Positions 34,161-46,269 of a stretch of DNA of 64,000 bases are shown one piece after another. This DNA comes from Bretschneidera sinensis. Lineage: Eukaryota > Streptophyta > Magnoliopsida > Brassicales > Akaniaceae. The notes below the pieces were generated by a model. That model searched no databases. It was not told the origin of the DNA and worked only from the letters and a program-made list of their open reading frames with translations. Position 1 is the stretch's first letter. Every line of letters begins with the position of its first letter. Location: assembly GCA_023935145.1 (NCBI GenBank), contig CM043700.1:138280328-138344327 (forward strand). The letters are read 5' to 3'. The position numbers and the translations under genes are program-made.

Positions 34161-34478
34161 TGTTTTAAAAATGTTTTTAATAGCATATTTTCGATCAAAT
34201 TCGAATTGATACGTACGTGTTTGCACACATGCGATATCCTTGATAATTCATACGACTATTGAAACATAAAAAGATAAAAATATCCTACTCTTTTTTACCT
34301 CAGATTTAAAGATGAAGAAAATTTTTAAAAAATGATATTTTTGCATTTCCAAAATATAACAGTCATATAATTAACCGTGAGTGTCCTATTTGTGCATTAT
34401 TTTAAATTTAACCAAAAATATAATTAGAAGTAGGGATGGCAACGAATAAGATACCCACAAATTTTGCCATACTCATAC

Positions 34479-35982
34479 TAGGGATGAGCATGGGTCGGGT
34501 TATTCTAAAATTTTAACCTAACCCATTCATATCGGATTAAAAAAATCTCAACCCAACTCATGAGCCCATCCAACCTCAACTCAACCCAATCCATTCTAAT
34601 CAGTTTGGGTCACCGGGTTGATTTTTTTTTAACTAAATAATTAAACCATACTTATTACAGAACAAAAAAATTATTCTATTAAATCCAAAACTAAATCCAT
34701 TCATATTACAAGTAAAATATGTGTGACTGACAACACAAAGAATATTTGATAACATGGAAAAGAGAATAATTGTTTTATGGATTACAATGGTTGTAGGTTA
34801 TGCTAAATTTGGTTTTTTGGATATTGTTAAGAAGTTTTTTGATGGCATGTAAGAGAAAGATGTTGTGCTATGAAATGCCATACTTGAAGGTTAAGTTGAA
34901 GCCAAATTTGGTAAGGATGCTTTGACATTGTTTCATGAAATATAAGCAAGTAATATAGAGCCTGTTAAAGTGACTATGGTCAATTGCTTATCTGCATGCT
35001 CATAACTTGGAGCCTTTGATGTTAGAATATAGATTTATCATTATATTGAAAAACACAATCTTCATCTGAATGTTGCGCTATGAACTACTTTAGTTGACAT
35101 GAATTTAACTTACTTTAGAAGACTATTCAATTACGGAGGAAATCTGGATTTCTGGACAGTTGCTAATAATATATTTTAGTAATTCGGCATTTGTTGGTCG
35201 TGCTAGTGCTTTCTTACTTTTGGACTATGCTTCAATGCACTTGGAAGCAATATGAGGGCTCTTAAAAGATCACAGAGAAGCAAATTGAATGGTTCAATAA
35301 TGTTTGCATGCAAAGCTTCCAGCAAGTTGGTATTACTAAGCTTTATCATACATTCAGCATTTCTTCCATCATTATTATGATACATCTTTTTTGAATATAA
35401 GTTTATCTGCATACATTGATCCCAACTAGAATCTTGTAGGTTAGAGTGTTAATTTCTATGTTCATTTTATAATTACAACGGTACAATAAATCAAAATTTT
35501 ACTAGCATAAATTAATTGTGCATCAATTTATTATGATTTAAATTATGCTTAAGAATAATTATGAAAACTATTTCATAACTCGAAATCAATATTTGCTTCT
35601 AGTGTAAATATTTGAAACTAAAATCTGGGTAATTGTAATATATTAGACTTCTTTGGATATTGGAGTATCTGCTACATATAACTTTACACACGAGTAGTAA
35701 TTAGAATGAACATTTTATGATTATATATTTTAAAATTATAGTATAATTATTTATACACTATTTTATATTCAATAAATATAATTATATATTTGACCAGGTT
35801 ACTGGTTTGAATCGGGTTGAAAATTTTGAACCCATGACACAACCTAGCTCACCGGATTCAAAATATTTTCAACCCAACCCAACCCAACCCAACCCAATCT
35901 CTAAAAAGACACAACCCAATCCAGCCCATTATATCGATTTGAATCAGGTTCGCAGATCAACCAGATTCCATGCTCACTCCGT
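34479..35982. mobile_element. hAT-like non-autonomous element carrying a PPR fragment
   Basis: 1,504 bp bounded by the 8-bp direct repeat ACTCATAC (34471-34478 and 35983-35990). The ends are inverted: left TAGGGATGAGCATGGGTC, right reverse-complemented ACGGAGTGAGCATGGAATC. Both then run into GGGTT/AACCC-rich subterminal blocks (AACCCAACCCAACCCAA near 35875). An 8-bp duplication and YAGGG-type ends fit the hAT superfamily. No transposase is present; the interior contains a pentatricopeptide-repeat fragment. Confidence 0.78.
34750..35110 (+). pseudogene. Pentatricopeptide-repeat (PPR) protein fragment
   Basis: The plus strand reads, with stops, WITMVVGYAKFGFLDIVKKF, then KDALTLFHEI, ASNIEPVKVTMVNCLSACS, LGAFDVRI and YHYIEKHNLHLNVAL. 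This is the repeat pattern of PLS-class plant PPR proteins (organelle RNA editing or processing factors). At least five in-frame stops make it a pseudogene. It lies inside the hAT-like element. Confidence 0.82.
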
Positions 35983-36035
35983 ACTCATACTCATTTAATA
36001 AATCATTACACATACCCTACCCACTTACAGTTTAT

Positions 36036-36742
36036 TTTTTACTTTCACTATCCACATTCTCTACTGTTTATTGTTTAGCTTGTGCTTAATGATTGACAAT
36101 TAAGAAGTATTTATGAGAGGTGCATGCCCATGTATCAGTGAGCGCACAAGTTTTTTACTTGACAGATTTCAAAGGAATTCCATAGATTAATTAATGTGCA
36201 AAAAGCATTATCACTGTAATAAACTCTGCTTATAGAGCATGATTACTTCATCTGACCAAACCCTTTTAGTCTAATAAACATGTTCGATATCTTGTCTGAT
36301 TTTAACAGGAGATTCTACAAAACCAGAAGTTTTCAGAATTCAGACACTGAAATATCTACAACAAGCCAGAGAGCTGAAGCCAAAAAGGCACACATGCCAC
36401 AAACCATTATCAAGAAACCGTGTCTAATTTTAGGTACCTTATAACATGATTTACCATATTTCTACTCGACCCAGTTTTCAGCTCTCAAATTTAAGGATTT
36501 TAATTAATAAGGACCATGTATTCATCTCAGTATTAACTATGCCTCAGAAAGCTAGAATTATAAATTTTCTTCCTACATAATAATATTTAATAAATATTAT
36601 ACCATGGAAAAAACACCTATTCTCATCAAGTGTTAATGCATATGTTTGATGTCATAATCAGTGAAGAAATAATAACTTGGAAACAGTCTATGAGAACTCA
36701 TCACCCCTACAAGGCTACAACACCACATCCATTGTTATCTGT
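36036..36742. other. Intergenic, 3' flank of the small membrane-protein gene
   Basis: No gene or element recognised. Presumably includes the 3' untranslated region of the minus-strand gene ending at 36743. Confidence 0.4.
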
Positions 36743-39700
36743 TCACCAACCAAGCTTTCTTAAGAAGTCTCGTGTTCTCTTCCTCATGCGAGTAAAAACA
36801 ATAACAATGCAAGCAAGCACCCATGGAGGGAAGTTCCCACCTAAGATGTTCGACTTCTTGATCCATTCTGGAGTTTCCCTCAAAATCAACATTATCAAAA
36901 GGGTTATAACTGCAATCCCAAACACGATCTTGGTGACAGGTTTGATCAGAGAATCCTGCAAATACGTAGTAAAAAAATTGCATCAGCTAATTGTTGTAAA
37001 AATTCCATGCGTCAGGTGCGAAAAAAAAAATTTAGTATTTGAACTGCAAAGATTCATAAACTGGGCAGCTGGGCAACTTCAGATAAGAGAGAAGTATCAA
37101 TAAGTTCTTGGTTAACATAATGTTTTACAAGGCATTTACGCAATGGAAGAAATTTCTTAAGGGCTGTTTGACTTTTGAAGGAAGTTTGTGAAAAAATCTG
37201 GCTTTCCCTTGTTTGATTTTTTCTCATCCTTAATCATCTTCACTTTATTGAACTAAGGGAGAGTTGATTTTGATTGTAGGGACATGTTTCCATGTAATTA
37301 CATAATTCTCACACTACTCCTTTTCATATTTGCTACTAGCATTATTTCTTTTTTATAAATTGAGTTCTCCAGAAAATGCAATTTAAAACCGTGAATTTTT
37401 TTCAATTAGATTCAATAAAAAAAATAAAATTATTTTGAAATTTTTGGGCTTTATCTTTTAACAAGCACCACAAAAAAATATTTTCAAAGGGTAATCTAGT
37501 AATTTATGATAAAGAAAGTGGCATTCTCTTTGAAAATAAAGCAGGTCTAATTTTTCTACAATTCAGTTATTTATTTTCCCTAGATTCTCACAACTCAAGT
37601 AATAAGATTCATTGATTTTTAGAAAGTTCGATTCTTTGATTTTGGGAGTCTTTAACTTTCCAAGTACCATCATGCCTCTAGGCCTGTAAACAAATCGGAT
37701 TTGGCTCGGATCAAGGCATACCCAAATCCATTTGTTAAAAATTTATCGGATCAGATTTGGATCAGATTATTTATGGATATTTTAAAACTCAATCCATATC
37801 CGGATCCATCGAATTTCAGATTATACTCGAATTATCCGTTTACTTAACAGATATTTTTAAAACTTTATTAAAATATAAGATACTTCAAAAATATATCAAT
37901 ATAGATTAAAAAATTACATTTCTTATAAAACTTTAATCTTTTTTACCAATACAGGTGTTTTAAATAAGCTATGTAGCATACCTTAAGAGTATTAACTTAT
38001 AACATATACATATTTCTATATTATAAAAATAAAACATATATATAATACAAAATAATGCATACTGTATAATGTATTTGAATCCTCTCCATTTGATAGTTGA
38101 AATGGAGTCAAGTTCATAGTGAAATTAAATGATGCATCATCAAACGGAGAAAATTTGAATTAAAGTTTATCATGATGACATTTAATCTCATCATGAATTT
38201 AACCTCTATTTCAATTCTCAAATGGATATGATCCAAATCCCTATATACTCATATCAAAATCAGATCGCGTTATTATCGGAGCGGATCAAGACAATTCCAA
38301 ATTTGATTTGTTAGTTAAATGGATTAGCGGATTTGGATCAAAATTGGATTGGTGGATCAAAACCTTTATCCATATCCAACTATATGGATCGGACAAAGAT
38401 CGAATTCGGATCGAATTCCGATCCATTGACGGGACTACATGCCTCCTATAATAAAAATTGCAATGAAATGATGTACGAACACTCTGCATTACACTTGTTC
38501 CATACATAGCCACCCCACCACATCTAAAAAGGAACAAAAATCTCCGCAAAAACACAAAAATATTCCAAACTTTGAGTATGTTTAATACGAGAGAAAAGTA
38601 AGAGAAGAAGAGGAAGAAAGTGTAATGGATTTTTCTACTATTTAGTGGGTAAGAAAGGCAAGAGGAAAGAACAGTGAGAAGATTGAGGTTTTCTTCCCAC
38701 AAACAAATTATAATACTCCCAAATTGGGAGGATTCAATAGCGGAAAGTAAAACGAGACAAGTTGTAACTAGTTCTTTTGTCCTTTTATTCTTTCCTTCCA
38801 ATTTTTAATCATATCTACTAAACACATAATAGAAAAGATCATTTTTTCTTTTAAATTTTCTATCCTTCTAGTTTCTCATTCTCTCCCTCTTCTTTCCTCT
38901 CACTTTCCCCTCATACCAAACATATAATAAACAAGATCATTTTTTCTATTCTCCTAATTTCTCATTCTCTCCCCCTTATCTCCTCTTACTTTCCTCTCGC
39001 ACTAGACACAGTATGAAGGTTTAGATAGCTCATAATACTACTGCTCCCTCAACGTTCCTCCTTGTAAAACACTGGACTTTCTTGCCCCTACCTTCAGCAA
39101 AGCCCACTTTACAGTAACCTGTGCTCTGAGAAGTCTTCATATACCCTAGTTCTGACATCAGCCCTACGGTTAAGAAGCGAATTCAAATCATGAAGGCCAT
39201 GTTCACCCTATCAAAAAGCTAGTAGCTAGCTAAAGTGCTTGTGTAGGAGGTAGGATAATTTTAATTTGGTGCACTCAGATAACTCATATACATTGAAGAA
39301 CTGGCATGAAGAAGATCTATGAAATCTTATGTGCACTCTCAATATCAGGTGTATTCTTCAAAGCCATATGGCAAACCAAACTGAACTGCTGATGTAAGCA
39401 TTTTCTGGAAGACCCCCATTATACATTTAAAGGAAGCTTTAACAGAAACTGAAAGAGATCTTATCAAGAAAGAAAAATCAGTTTCTGGGCAAAGGCGAAA
39501 ATCTGGAATCTCTAGGTGCGACAGAATCACCTAACAGCAGTTAACGCTTGAACTTGATGACTTTAATATCATGTAACTTTCCCAAGATCAATGGGATATC
39601 ACTGATGGAGACCTACTAACAGTTCTTAATAGTTTTCACTTAAAAATTTAACAACATTTATCATGGTGCCATTTCAAACTTTGAGCAAGGAACTTCTAGT

Positions 39701-40538
39701 TGATAATTTTGGAAAATGAGCTATGCAGAACAATGAAATTATCTACAACATTTTGCGCAATTTTATCAAACAGAACGCACATTTTAGATTCATATTCAAT
39801 AGCCTATTAATGTGCAGAGGATTAAACATCACTCAAATGCAAAGAATTGACAATAAATTAATAAAAAAGTTACCTTCAAATAAAGGTCAAACGGAATTTT
39901 TTTTTTCTTCAATAAGGAAGCTCATAAGAATTGTGTTTTACCCGTAAACTTTATTCTCTTTTTTCTTTGAAATTCATTCTACATTTTTTTTCCCCAGAAA
40001 TCTAACAGTGCCTATATCTAAAGTTTAAGGGGAAAAACAAAAAATTTAACTAAATCTTATACAATTATAAAAGACAATTGAAGTACGCTTTCCAATTTGA
40101 CTCGTTTCTCCCAGCAATAAAACCAGAACACTAATCGAAATTAAACTAACAAAAACCACAAATTCAAAAGTCAAATAAATTACCTTCGGCTCTCCGTCAA
40201 TATGAACAACAGATCCATCTCTATACCCAAGCATAGACCTCCCGGTCCTCCGGTTGAACCGGATAGGGACCCCCGCGGCCCGACCCGGGATTGAAAGCGA
40301 AGACCGACTTGAACCCGTACTTGTCGAGGATGTCGCGGACCTCGAGCTGGTCCTGATCCCACCCGCCCAAGCTCGACTTGAACACGTCAATCGGACCTTT
40401 ACCACGTCGATAGAGATAGATCTCCACCTCGGGTACCTTTTTCCTCACGGTTCTCGGATTCGGGTTCGATTGAGGCCCGTACTGCTCCGTGTTTGTTTCT
40501 TCGATTTCTCCGATTAATTTATCTTTCTCCTCCTCCAT
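36743..40538 (-). CDS. Uncharacterised plant protein with two hydrophobic segments; one-base frameshift in exon 1
   Basis: Two exons: 40538-40184 and 36955-36743. Exon 1 is 355 nt; removing one base from the five-base run at 40270-40274 gives 118 codons that continue in phase into exon 2 (70 codons and stop), about 188 residues. The N-terminal half is soluble, with KKVPEVEIYLYRRGKGPIDV, FKSSLGGWDQDQLEVRDIL, YGFKSVFAFNPGSGRG, and after the shift VPIRFNRRTGRSMLGYRDGS. Exon 2 has two hydrophobic stretches (IVFGIAVITLLIMLIL and PWVLACIVIVF) and a basic tail. I know similar unnamed plant proteins but no function. Without correction the frame stops within exon 1. Either a recent loss-of-function change or a homopolymer error in the assembly. 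Confidence 0.72.
37679..38437. mobile_element. hAT-like MITE in intron of the small membrane-protein gene
   Basis: 759 bp flanked by the 8-bp direct repeat CATGCCTC (37671-37678 and 38438-38445). Inverted ends: left TAGGCCTGTAAACAAATCGG, right reverse-complemented TAGTCCCGTCAATGGATCGG. The interior repeats ATCCATATCC/GGATTTGGAT words. A nested AT-rich stretch near 38080-38240 with inverted CCATTTGA/TCAAATGG words may be a second small insertion. Confidence 0.85.
38567..39015. mobile_element. Tourist-like MITE related to 52767-53208
   Basis: The left end (GTATGTTTAATACGAGAGAA) and right end reverse complemented (ACTGTGTCTAGTGCGAGAGG) both lead to AAAGTAAGAG. The interior shares GAGAGAAAAGT and TTTCTCTC-type words with the element at 52.8-53.2 kb. 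Right-end sequence occurs twice (about 38830-38930 and 38940-39010). No clear TTA/TAA duplication remains. Confidence 0.6.
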
Positions 40539-41050
40539 GTTTTGTCAAAGGCCGGCTTAATCAGTTGGTGCCACTTGATTTATAGAGTACTTGTTTTTTT
40601 TTATCTATTTTTCGTTTTATGCTGGTATGTAGAGCTGTCCACTAAAAATAGAAAAACAGTTTCTCTACTTCGAAGTTTTTGTCTGATTTTACCAAATCAG
40701 CATTCCACTGGTATTTATATTTTTGAAAAATTTCTTGTTTATTTTTGATTCATAAAAAAAAAAAAATATATATATATATATATGATACAAAGCTTTAATA
40801 TTTTATTATTGAATAATAAAAATATATATTTTTTCAATTATTTAATTATAAGATAGATCATATATAGACATGTATTAAATAAAATCTTTTTGGATTTCTT
40901 TTTACAATCATCATCTAAACTACTTCATTAATAACGAAAAATCAATTTTAAAATCTTAAGATATCAAATATATCTTAGTTGATGCCATAATCAATAAACC
41001 AAAAACTGCTTAATAATATTGTTTTTCAAAAACGTATAATTCTTTTTCTT
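40539..41050. other. 5' flank of the small membrane-protein gene
   Basis: Expected promoter region of the minus-strand gene; contains an (AT)n run at about 40767-40783. No other feature seen. Confidence 0.4.
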
Positions 41051-41056
41051 GAAGCT

Positions 41057-41475
41057 TTATGGTATGTTTGAGTAAAGTTTTATGCTTTCAGTTTTCAAAA
41101 ATGAAAACTGAAAAATGTTTTTTGATGTTTACTTTAGAAAACATATTTGAATAATTTTTTTTTGAAAACTGTTTTGATACACTTTGTAATTATTTTTAGT
41201 TTTAAGTTTAAATTTAAAATTTATATTAATTTTATTTATCATATTTACTAAATACTTAAAAATAATTAATATTATTTTATTTTCAAAAATTTAATATTTT
41301 TTATATACCATGGAAGAATAGTGAAATAGAGAAGTGAACACTGATTTTAGGGTTGTTTTTCGAACATTATATCAGATAATATCAGTTTAGAGTTTTCAGA
41401 AAACAGTTTTTGAAAACCAATTTTTTTAAAAAAATTTATTTTAAAAAACTGTTTACCAAACATAAAATTACATTT
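41057..41475. mobile_element. MITE related to the ends of the gene-fragment transposon
   Basis: Left end TATGTTTGAGTAAAGTTTTA; right end reverse complemented TATGTTTGGTAAACAGTTTT; rich in GAAAACTG/CAGTTTTC. Its interior (41200-41290) matches in reverse complement 19060-19155 (ATAAAATAATATTAATTATT, AAATATGA.AAATAAAATTAAT). It is therefore probably a short member of the same family as the 15.2-19.5 kb element. Target duplication not resolved. Confidence 0.6.
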
Positions 41476-41934
41476 TAAAATGACAAATTCTTTTACTTTA
41501 AAATCATAAAATTGCCTTCAACTACTTCGCCCAATTTAACCTACTGCAAGACTACCATTGCTGGATAATTAAATATAAACCACAGAATTAAATTGAGTTT
41601 TTAGATCATTCAAATTGAAGCTTCCCACTTCGTTCAATTCAAAGTTCAAACTACATATAAAATTTCTCATGCATAGTCAAAATGTAAAAAACAATTGAAT
41701 TATCTTCCAAAGCTACTATTTTACATAATAAAGTTCAAGTTATATTACCATAATGCAAAACAATATATGTCTTTTGATAAAGAAATGGTTAGCATTTTCT
41801 ATTGCCACCTATTTTACCATCACGGGTTTGGTCCAATTGAGGAGAAAATTATCAAAATATCTTAACAAATTCAAATGAGTGAAAACAAATATAAAAGGGT
41901 CTAGTGGTAATTTAAAAATCCATGTTTAATTTTT

Positions 41935-43150
41935 TTAATCATAAGAGCTTTTTTGGAAATATTGGAATAAATAAGAGTAAAAAAAGTGCAAATCTAATAC
42001 CGTTAGAAAGCTCTCATTGAGAGCTATAAAATGAGACCCGGAAGTTGCTTTCTCTGTCATGCCAACCGCTCTCACATGTTTTCAAAAACTCCACATGGAA
42101 TTGAGAATTTTTTTTCTTCAGATCTATCACTTTTCGGTGAGAATTATTGAAAAGTAACCGCAGCAGTCGACCGAAGATGATCAGATCTACCAATCTAAAC
42201 TTTTATAACCCATCATCGGAGGTCGCCTTACACGCCAACGATGAACAGTTCTCGGTGTTGTTTTTCTCATTTTAAAAAAGTTATTTTCAAAAACCTCACA
42301 TTTCTGAAGTGGCATTGGTGTTTTGATCCAAAAAAAAATTGTTTTAATCTTAATCCTTAATTTAATTTTGAGATGACTTTTAGATCTATTTTACTATGAA
42401 GTGGATTTAAACGAAGAAAAATGCAAATAAAGAGAATCTAAATCCCAAAAGAGAGAATCTAAATCAAAAAAGACAACGATGAGATATTTTGAAAGGGATC
42501 ACTAAGGTTATATTTAAGGATAAAACAAAATAGTAATGTATAGGGATAATTCAAAAAAATCAGGATTTGATTTTTTTATCCAAAAGAGTGTTTTGGCAAT
42601 ATTGAAATAACCAGTAGTTGAAAAATCACATCCTTGATACTATTGAAAAACCCTTGCAGAGAGTTACTAAATGAAACCCAAAAGCCATTATCTTGGCTGA
42701 GTCGCCGCCCTCACGCGTCAACGAAAACTTTGGTTGGAATGGAGGAATTTTTTTTCTTCAAATCTAACAATTTATATTGAAAATTACTAGAAAGTAATTG
42801 TACCAACAGATAAAAAATGATCAAATCTACCGATCTAAATTTTTATAATCACTGTCTTATTTTTAAAAATTTTAAAAAGTGATTTTTTAAAATACTCACT
42901 TTATTGATATGACATAAGTATATTTTGATCTAAAAAAATTGTTTTAATCTTAATCTTTAATTAATTTTTAAATAATTTGAACATATATTTAATCATAAAC
43001 TAAACTCAAACGGAGAGAAATTCAAAAAAGATAATCTCAATCAGAAAAGATATCGGTGAGATTATTTGAATCCAACAAACAGTCAAATCATTGAAGGGGA
43101 CTAACTAAGGATATATTTAAGGATAAAACTACAACTTAGAGTAATTATTC
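41935..43150. repeat. Diverged direct tandem duplication, about 600 bp per copy
   Basis: Copies at about 41935-42570 and 42575-43150. Shared in order: AGCTTTTTTGGAAATATTGG / AGTGTTTTGGCAATATTGA; GAGAGCTATAAAATGAGACCC / GAGAGTTACTAAATGAAACCC; GGAATT..GAATTTTTTTTCTTC; GATCAGATCTACCAATCTAAA / GATCAAATCTACCGATCTAAA; TATATTTAAGGATAAAAC. No coding evidence. May be a tandemly duplicated transposon. Confidence 0.75.
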
Positions 43151-43565
43151 CTTATACCTATTTCAAACAAATCAATACTAATCCGCCATTATTTTTTTTT
43201 TCTTAAAAGAAAACGATACAGCTATAATCTAAGCCAAGTAAAATTGTCAGTGCTGCCAATCCAAGTCCAAAACAGCCTTCTACTTGAACACGTGCTCTTT
43301 CAAGTACTGCTTTTCGACGGAATTGAGAAGCATCTCAAAGAACAGGATCTGCCAAAGGAAGATCAATTCAAAGGAAGATCAATTCATTTTAACATTAATC
43401 ATGGAAGATATTTTTAGTGGCAAAAATGTAAACAACAAGTGATCAAAGGGAGATCAAATCGATCGAGGCTAATCCCTGACCATAGCAAGTTGGTATACTT
43501 TTGTGACAGAATAATGGATGTATGCGAGTAAGGTGCATGCGACTGAGCATAAGGATTACCTATTA

Positions 43566-46269
43566 TCAGGTACCGTTCTCTTTCGCGTGTCCTGATTTGC
43601 CAAAACAAAATGAGGAATCCAGCCAGCCTGCCATCTTAGCTCTTTCAACATAATGTAAAAATTGTTTCTCAGCATCAGGCACATCAAGAGCCAAGTCATC
43701 AAGAGATTCTGCTACCCTACCAAAACCCTTTGTCATTTGATACACTGTTATGAGTCCTGATTCAAAACATCTTGTAAGCAAACCCCAGAGCCTTCCATTC
43801 TTCTTCTCTATAACTGTCACCAATGCTTTCTTAACAACCTCGTGGTGAAAGAATGGCATTCCCAACTCTTTTATGCAGCGACAAGCTTCTCTAACCTCCC
43901 CTCCACACTCGTACTCCTCTAGCAGCTTTCCGATTTTGTCTTTGACATCCTCAACAGCCCATCCAGGCCTGCTGCTTCCTCCACCACCCCAACACCTTAA
44001 GATTCGTTCCCCAGAGAGTCGAGCTTTTAGCAATGACTTTGCCATTTGAAGCACTTTGCTTCCTATTGACTCTTGCCCCAAAAACTGGCTTCCAATTTCT
44101 TCTAAGTGTTGTGGGGCTAAGACCTCATCCACCACTGCTCTAGCCAAAAACATTGCAAGATCCTCTACAACAACTGGGTTGTCTAGAGCAGTGTCATCTG
44201 CAGCTTCTATCAACGTTACAAACCCATTTACAACATCATCAGCTGGGAAACACAAAGATGACAACAAAACAGAAGCCATTTCCTTCTCCCTATTCTTTCG
44301 ATCCATTGCTAGAGTTATCAGTCTCTTAACAAAGATAGCATTCAGTTGGCCTGAACAAGTAATCTTCTCGCATTCTAGACAATTGGTTACCTCTGAGATA
44401 TCACCAGACAAGAAATACTCTTTAATAATTGATTGAGCCTTCACCTTGAAAATTTTGGCGGTACTATATTCCAATATTGTCTTTTCAGGTTCCAATGAGA
44501 GTGATTTCAAAGATGAAGCACACAACCAGCCCTCAGAGGCTGCTTTAGAGATCAAAGACTGCAATATCCGTCGTGCATTTGGTATGTCAAGTGATAAGTC
44601 ATCAACAGTGTCAATCATCCTGCCAAATCCTTTTGTTATTTGACTTGAATTGATCAGACCTTCTTCAGCTGCTTCCTTCAGCAAATCTAGTAGCCGGCCT
44701 TCAGCTTTGTGCTTCTCCATTGCCATTATAAGAGCTCGTTTAACTATTTCATGGTGGAAGAAGGGTACTTTCAAATCCTTGATGCATCTGCAAGCCTCTA
44801 TCTTGTCACCACTCACTAAGTACTCTATAAGCAAATTGTTTATATTAGCCTTCACATCCTCAACTGTTTTATTCTTGCTACCTCCCCATCGGCGCCCAAT
44901 TATTTCTGCATGAAATGGGGCTGCTAGATAGCTCTTCTCAGCTCTTTTTAAAACTTGGACTCCCTTAGAATCGCTGGGTAAGCAATCCATTTGTTTTTTC
45001 AAAAAAGCAGGAGGTAGTATGTCATCAACTACAGCACGAGCTATGAACAGGGCTAAGACATCCACTGTGTCTGGTATGTCTACAATCAAGTCATCTGCAG
45101 ATTCCACCAATTTACTGAAGCCTCTATAAACTTGTGGGGGATCAATGACGTCATCGTAAAGTGCAGATAAGAGAACAGCAGCCATTTCTTTCTCTTTGTC
45201 ATGCCTATCCATAGCCATAGAGACAAGCTTCTTCACAAAATAATAGTTATAGCTAGGCATTCCTACTTCTTTCAATTCATTACCAGTTGACACAACATCG
45301 TCAGTGGCAAAGTACTCCTCCACTATTATTGTAGCCTTGTTTTTATATTCATTCAAGTCTCCTGCCTGTTTTCTTGCATTTGGATGTCCATAGTCCTGCA
45401 TCCAATATTATTAAGTTCTCTATATATTAACAAGGGAAAATAACTCGGTACAAAAAAGAAATGCCTACTAACAATGGAATTAATACAGTATACCGTCATG
45501 AAATAAGCAATCAAACCACATTCCGCAACCCAAGAAATACTATTTAACAATCCTGCAAGGGTAATTCAAAAAGCAAAATCCAAGGAGATTGAAACTCAAA
45601 TGGATGTTAGTAATGGATAACTACCTCACTGCTATCATAGTTTGGGTCATTGGGATCAAGAAAATAACTGCCTTCTGTATCAAGTAACCCTCCCCAGGTA
45701 CCTTTGCCCCCAGCACCACCTGCATAATGAGATTTGATATTAAATTAATCATGAGATAAAAATAACTTTTTAAGTTTTACAATCAGAAATCCGACAATCT
45801 GCAAAAACTGTATGTATTGATCAGAAAACATTTTAAGAACAAAGAAAAGTGATGCATATGATCTTCTTTTGCTCAATCTGCATACTCAACAGCAGAACAT
45901 AACCTACCAAGGAAATTCTTGGTAATGGTTTTTTAGCACCATAACTATAAGGACAACAGCTTCCTCACTCAGAAGTTTGAGTAACAAGATTAAAAGGGGT
46001 ATAGTTTTACCTTTCTTAGGCCGCCCATCTTTTGGAGAACGTGAATGCCTATCATGCTTTAGTGGACTTCCCTTTCTTGGACTCTCCACTATTGTGCCAT
46101 GTTTTCCATGTGCCTTCGGTGACCTTGGAGACATTGGGGACCTCGGAGACCTTGTGGACTTGGGAGACACAGAGATTTGCAAAGGAGAAATAGATAATGG
46201 ATCTGAACTCTCTGAAGCAGATAGGGCAAGCTCGCGGTGCTCATTTGATACAAAACCATTGAACTCCAT
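43566..46269 (-). CDS. MA3-domain translation regulatory factor (MRF/PDCD4-like)
   Basis: Coding exons 46269-46011, 45719-45625 and 45395-43566 give 727 residues. Start chosen at MEFNGFVSNEHREL, the family N-terminus; an in-frame ATG three codons upstream is possible. The N-terminus carries a Ser-Pro-rich segment (SPKSTRSPRSPMSPRSPK), then HDRHSRSPKDGRPKKG and the conserved GKGTWGGLL with DPNDPNYDSSE. Four MA3 domains follow at about 135-249, 296-412, 434-548 and 598-714, each with the EY.../KRALI or KKLVSMAMDRHDKEKEMAA-type helices. MA3 domains bind eIF4A; plant MRF proteins regulate translation downstream of TOR-S6K under low energy and in darkness. That role is known for the family, not shown here. 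No defects seen. Confidence 0.94.

Larger units (their letters stand above)
34434..36035. mobile_element. Older hAT-like MITE interrupted by the inner element
   Basis: Sequence outside the inner hAT-like element starts TAGGGATGGCAACGAATAAG at 34433 and resumes after it with ATTTAATAAATCATTACACATACCCTACCC. This is the style of a common plant hAT MITE. The right end and target duplication are unclear. Confidence 0.4.

Noticed and set aside
44056..44913. Three plus-strand open frames of 65-126 residues
   Set aside because: Shadows of the long minus-strand MA3 coding exon.
45904..46010. C-terminal extension of the MRF-like exon 1 frame (IPLLILLLKLLSEEAVVLIV)
   Set aside because: Lies after a good GTAAAA donor whose use joins the conserved RPKKGGAGGKGTWGG sequence; therefore intronic.
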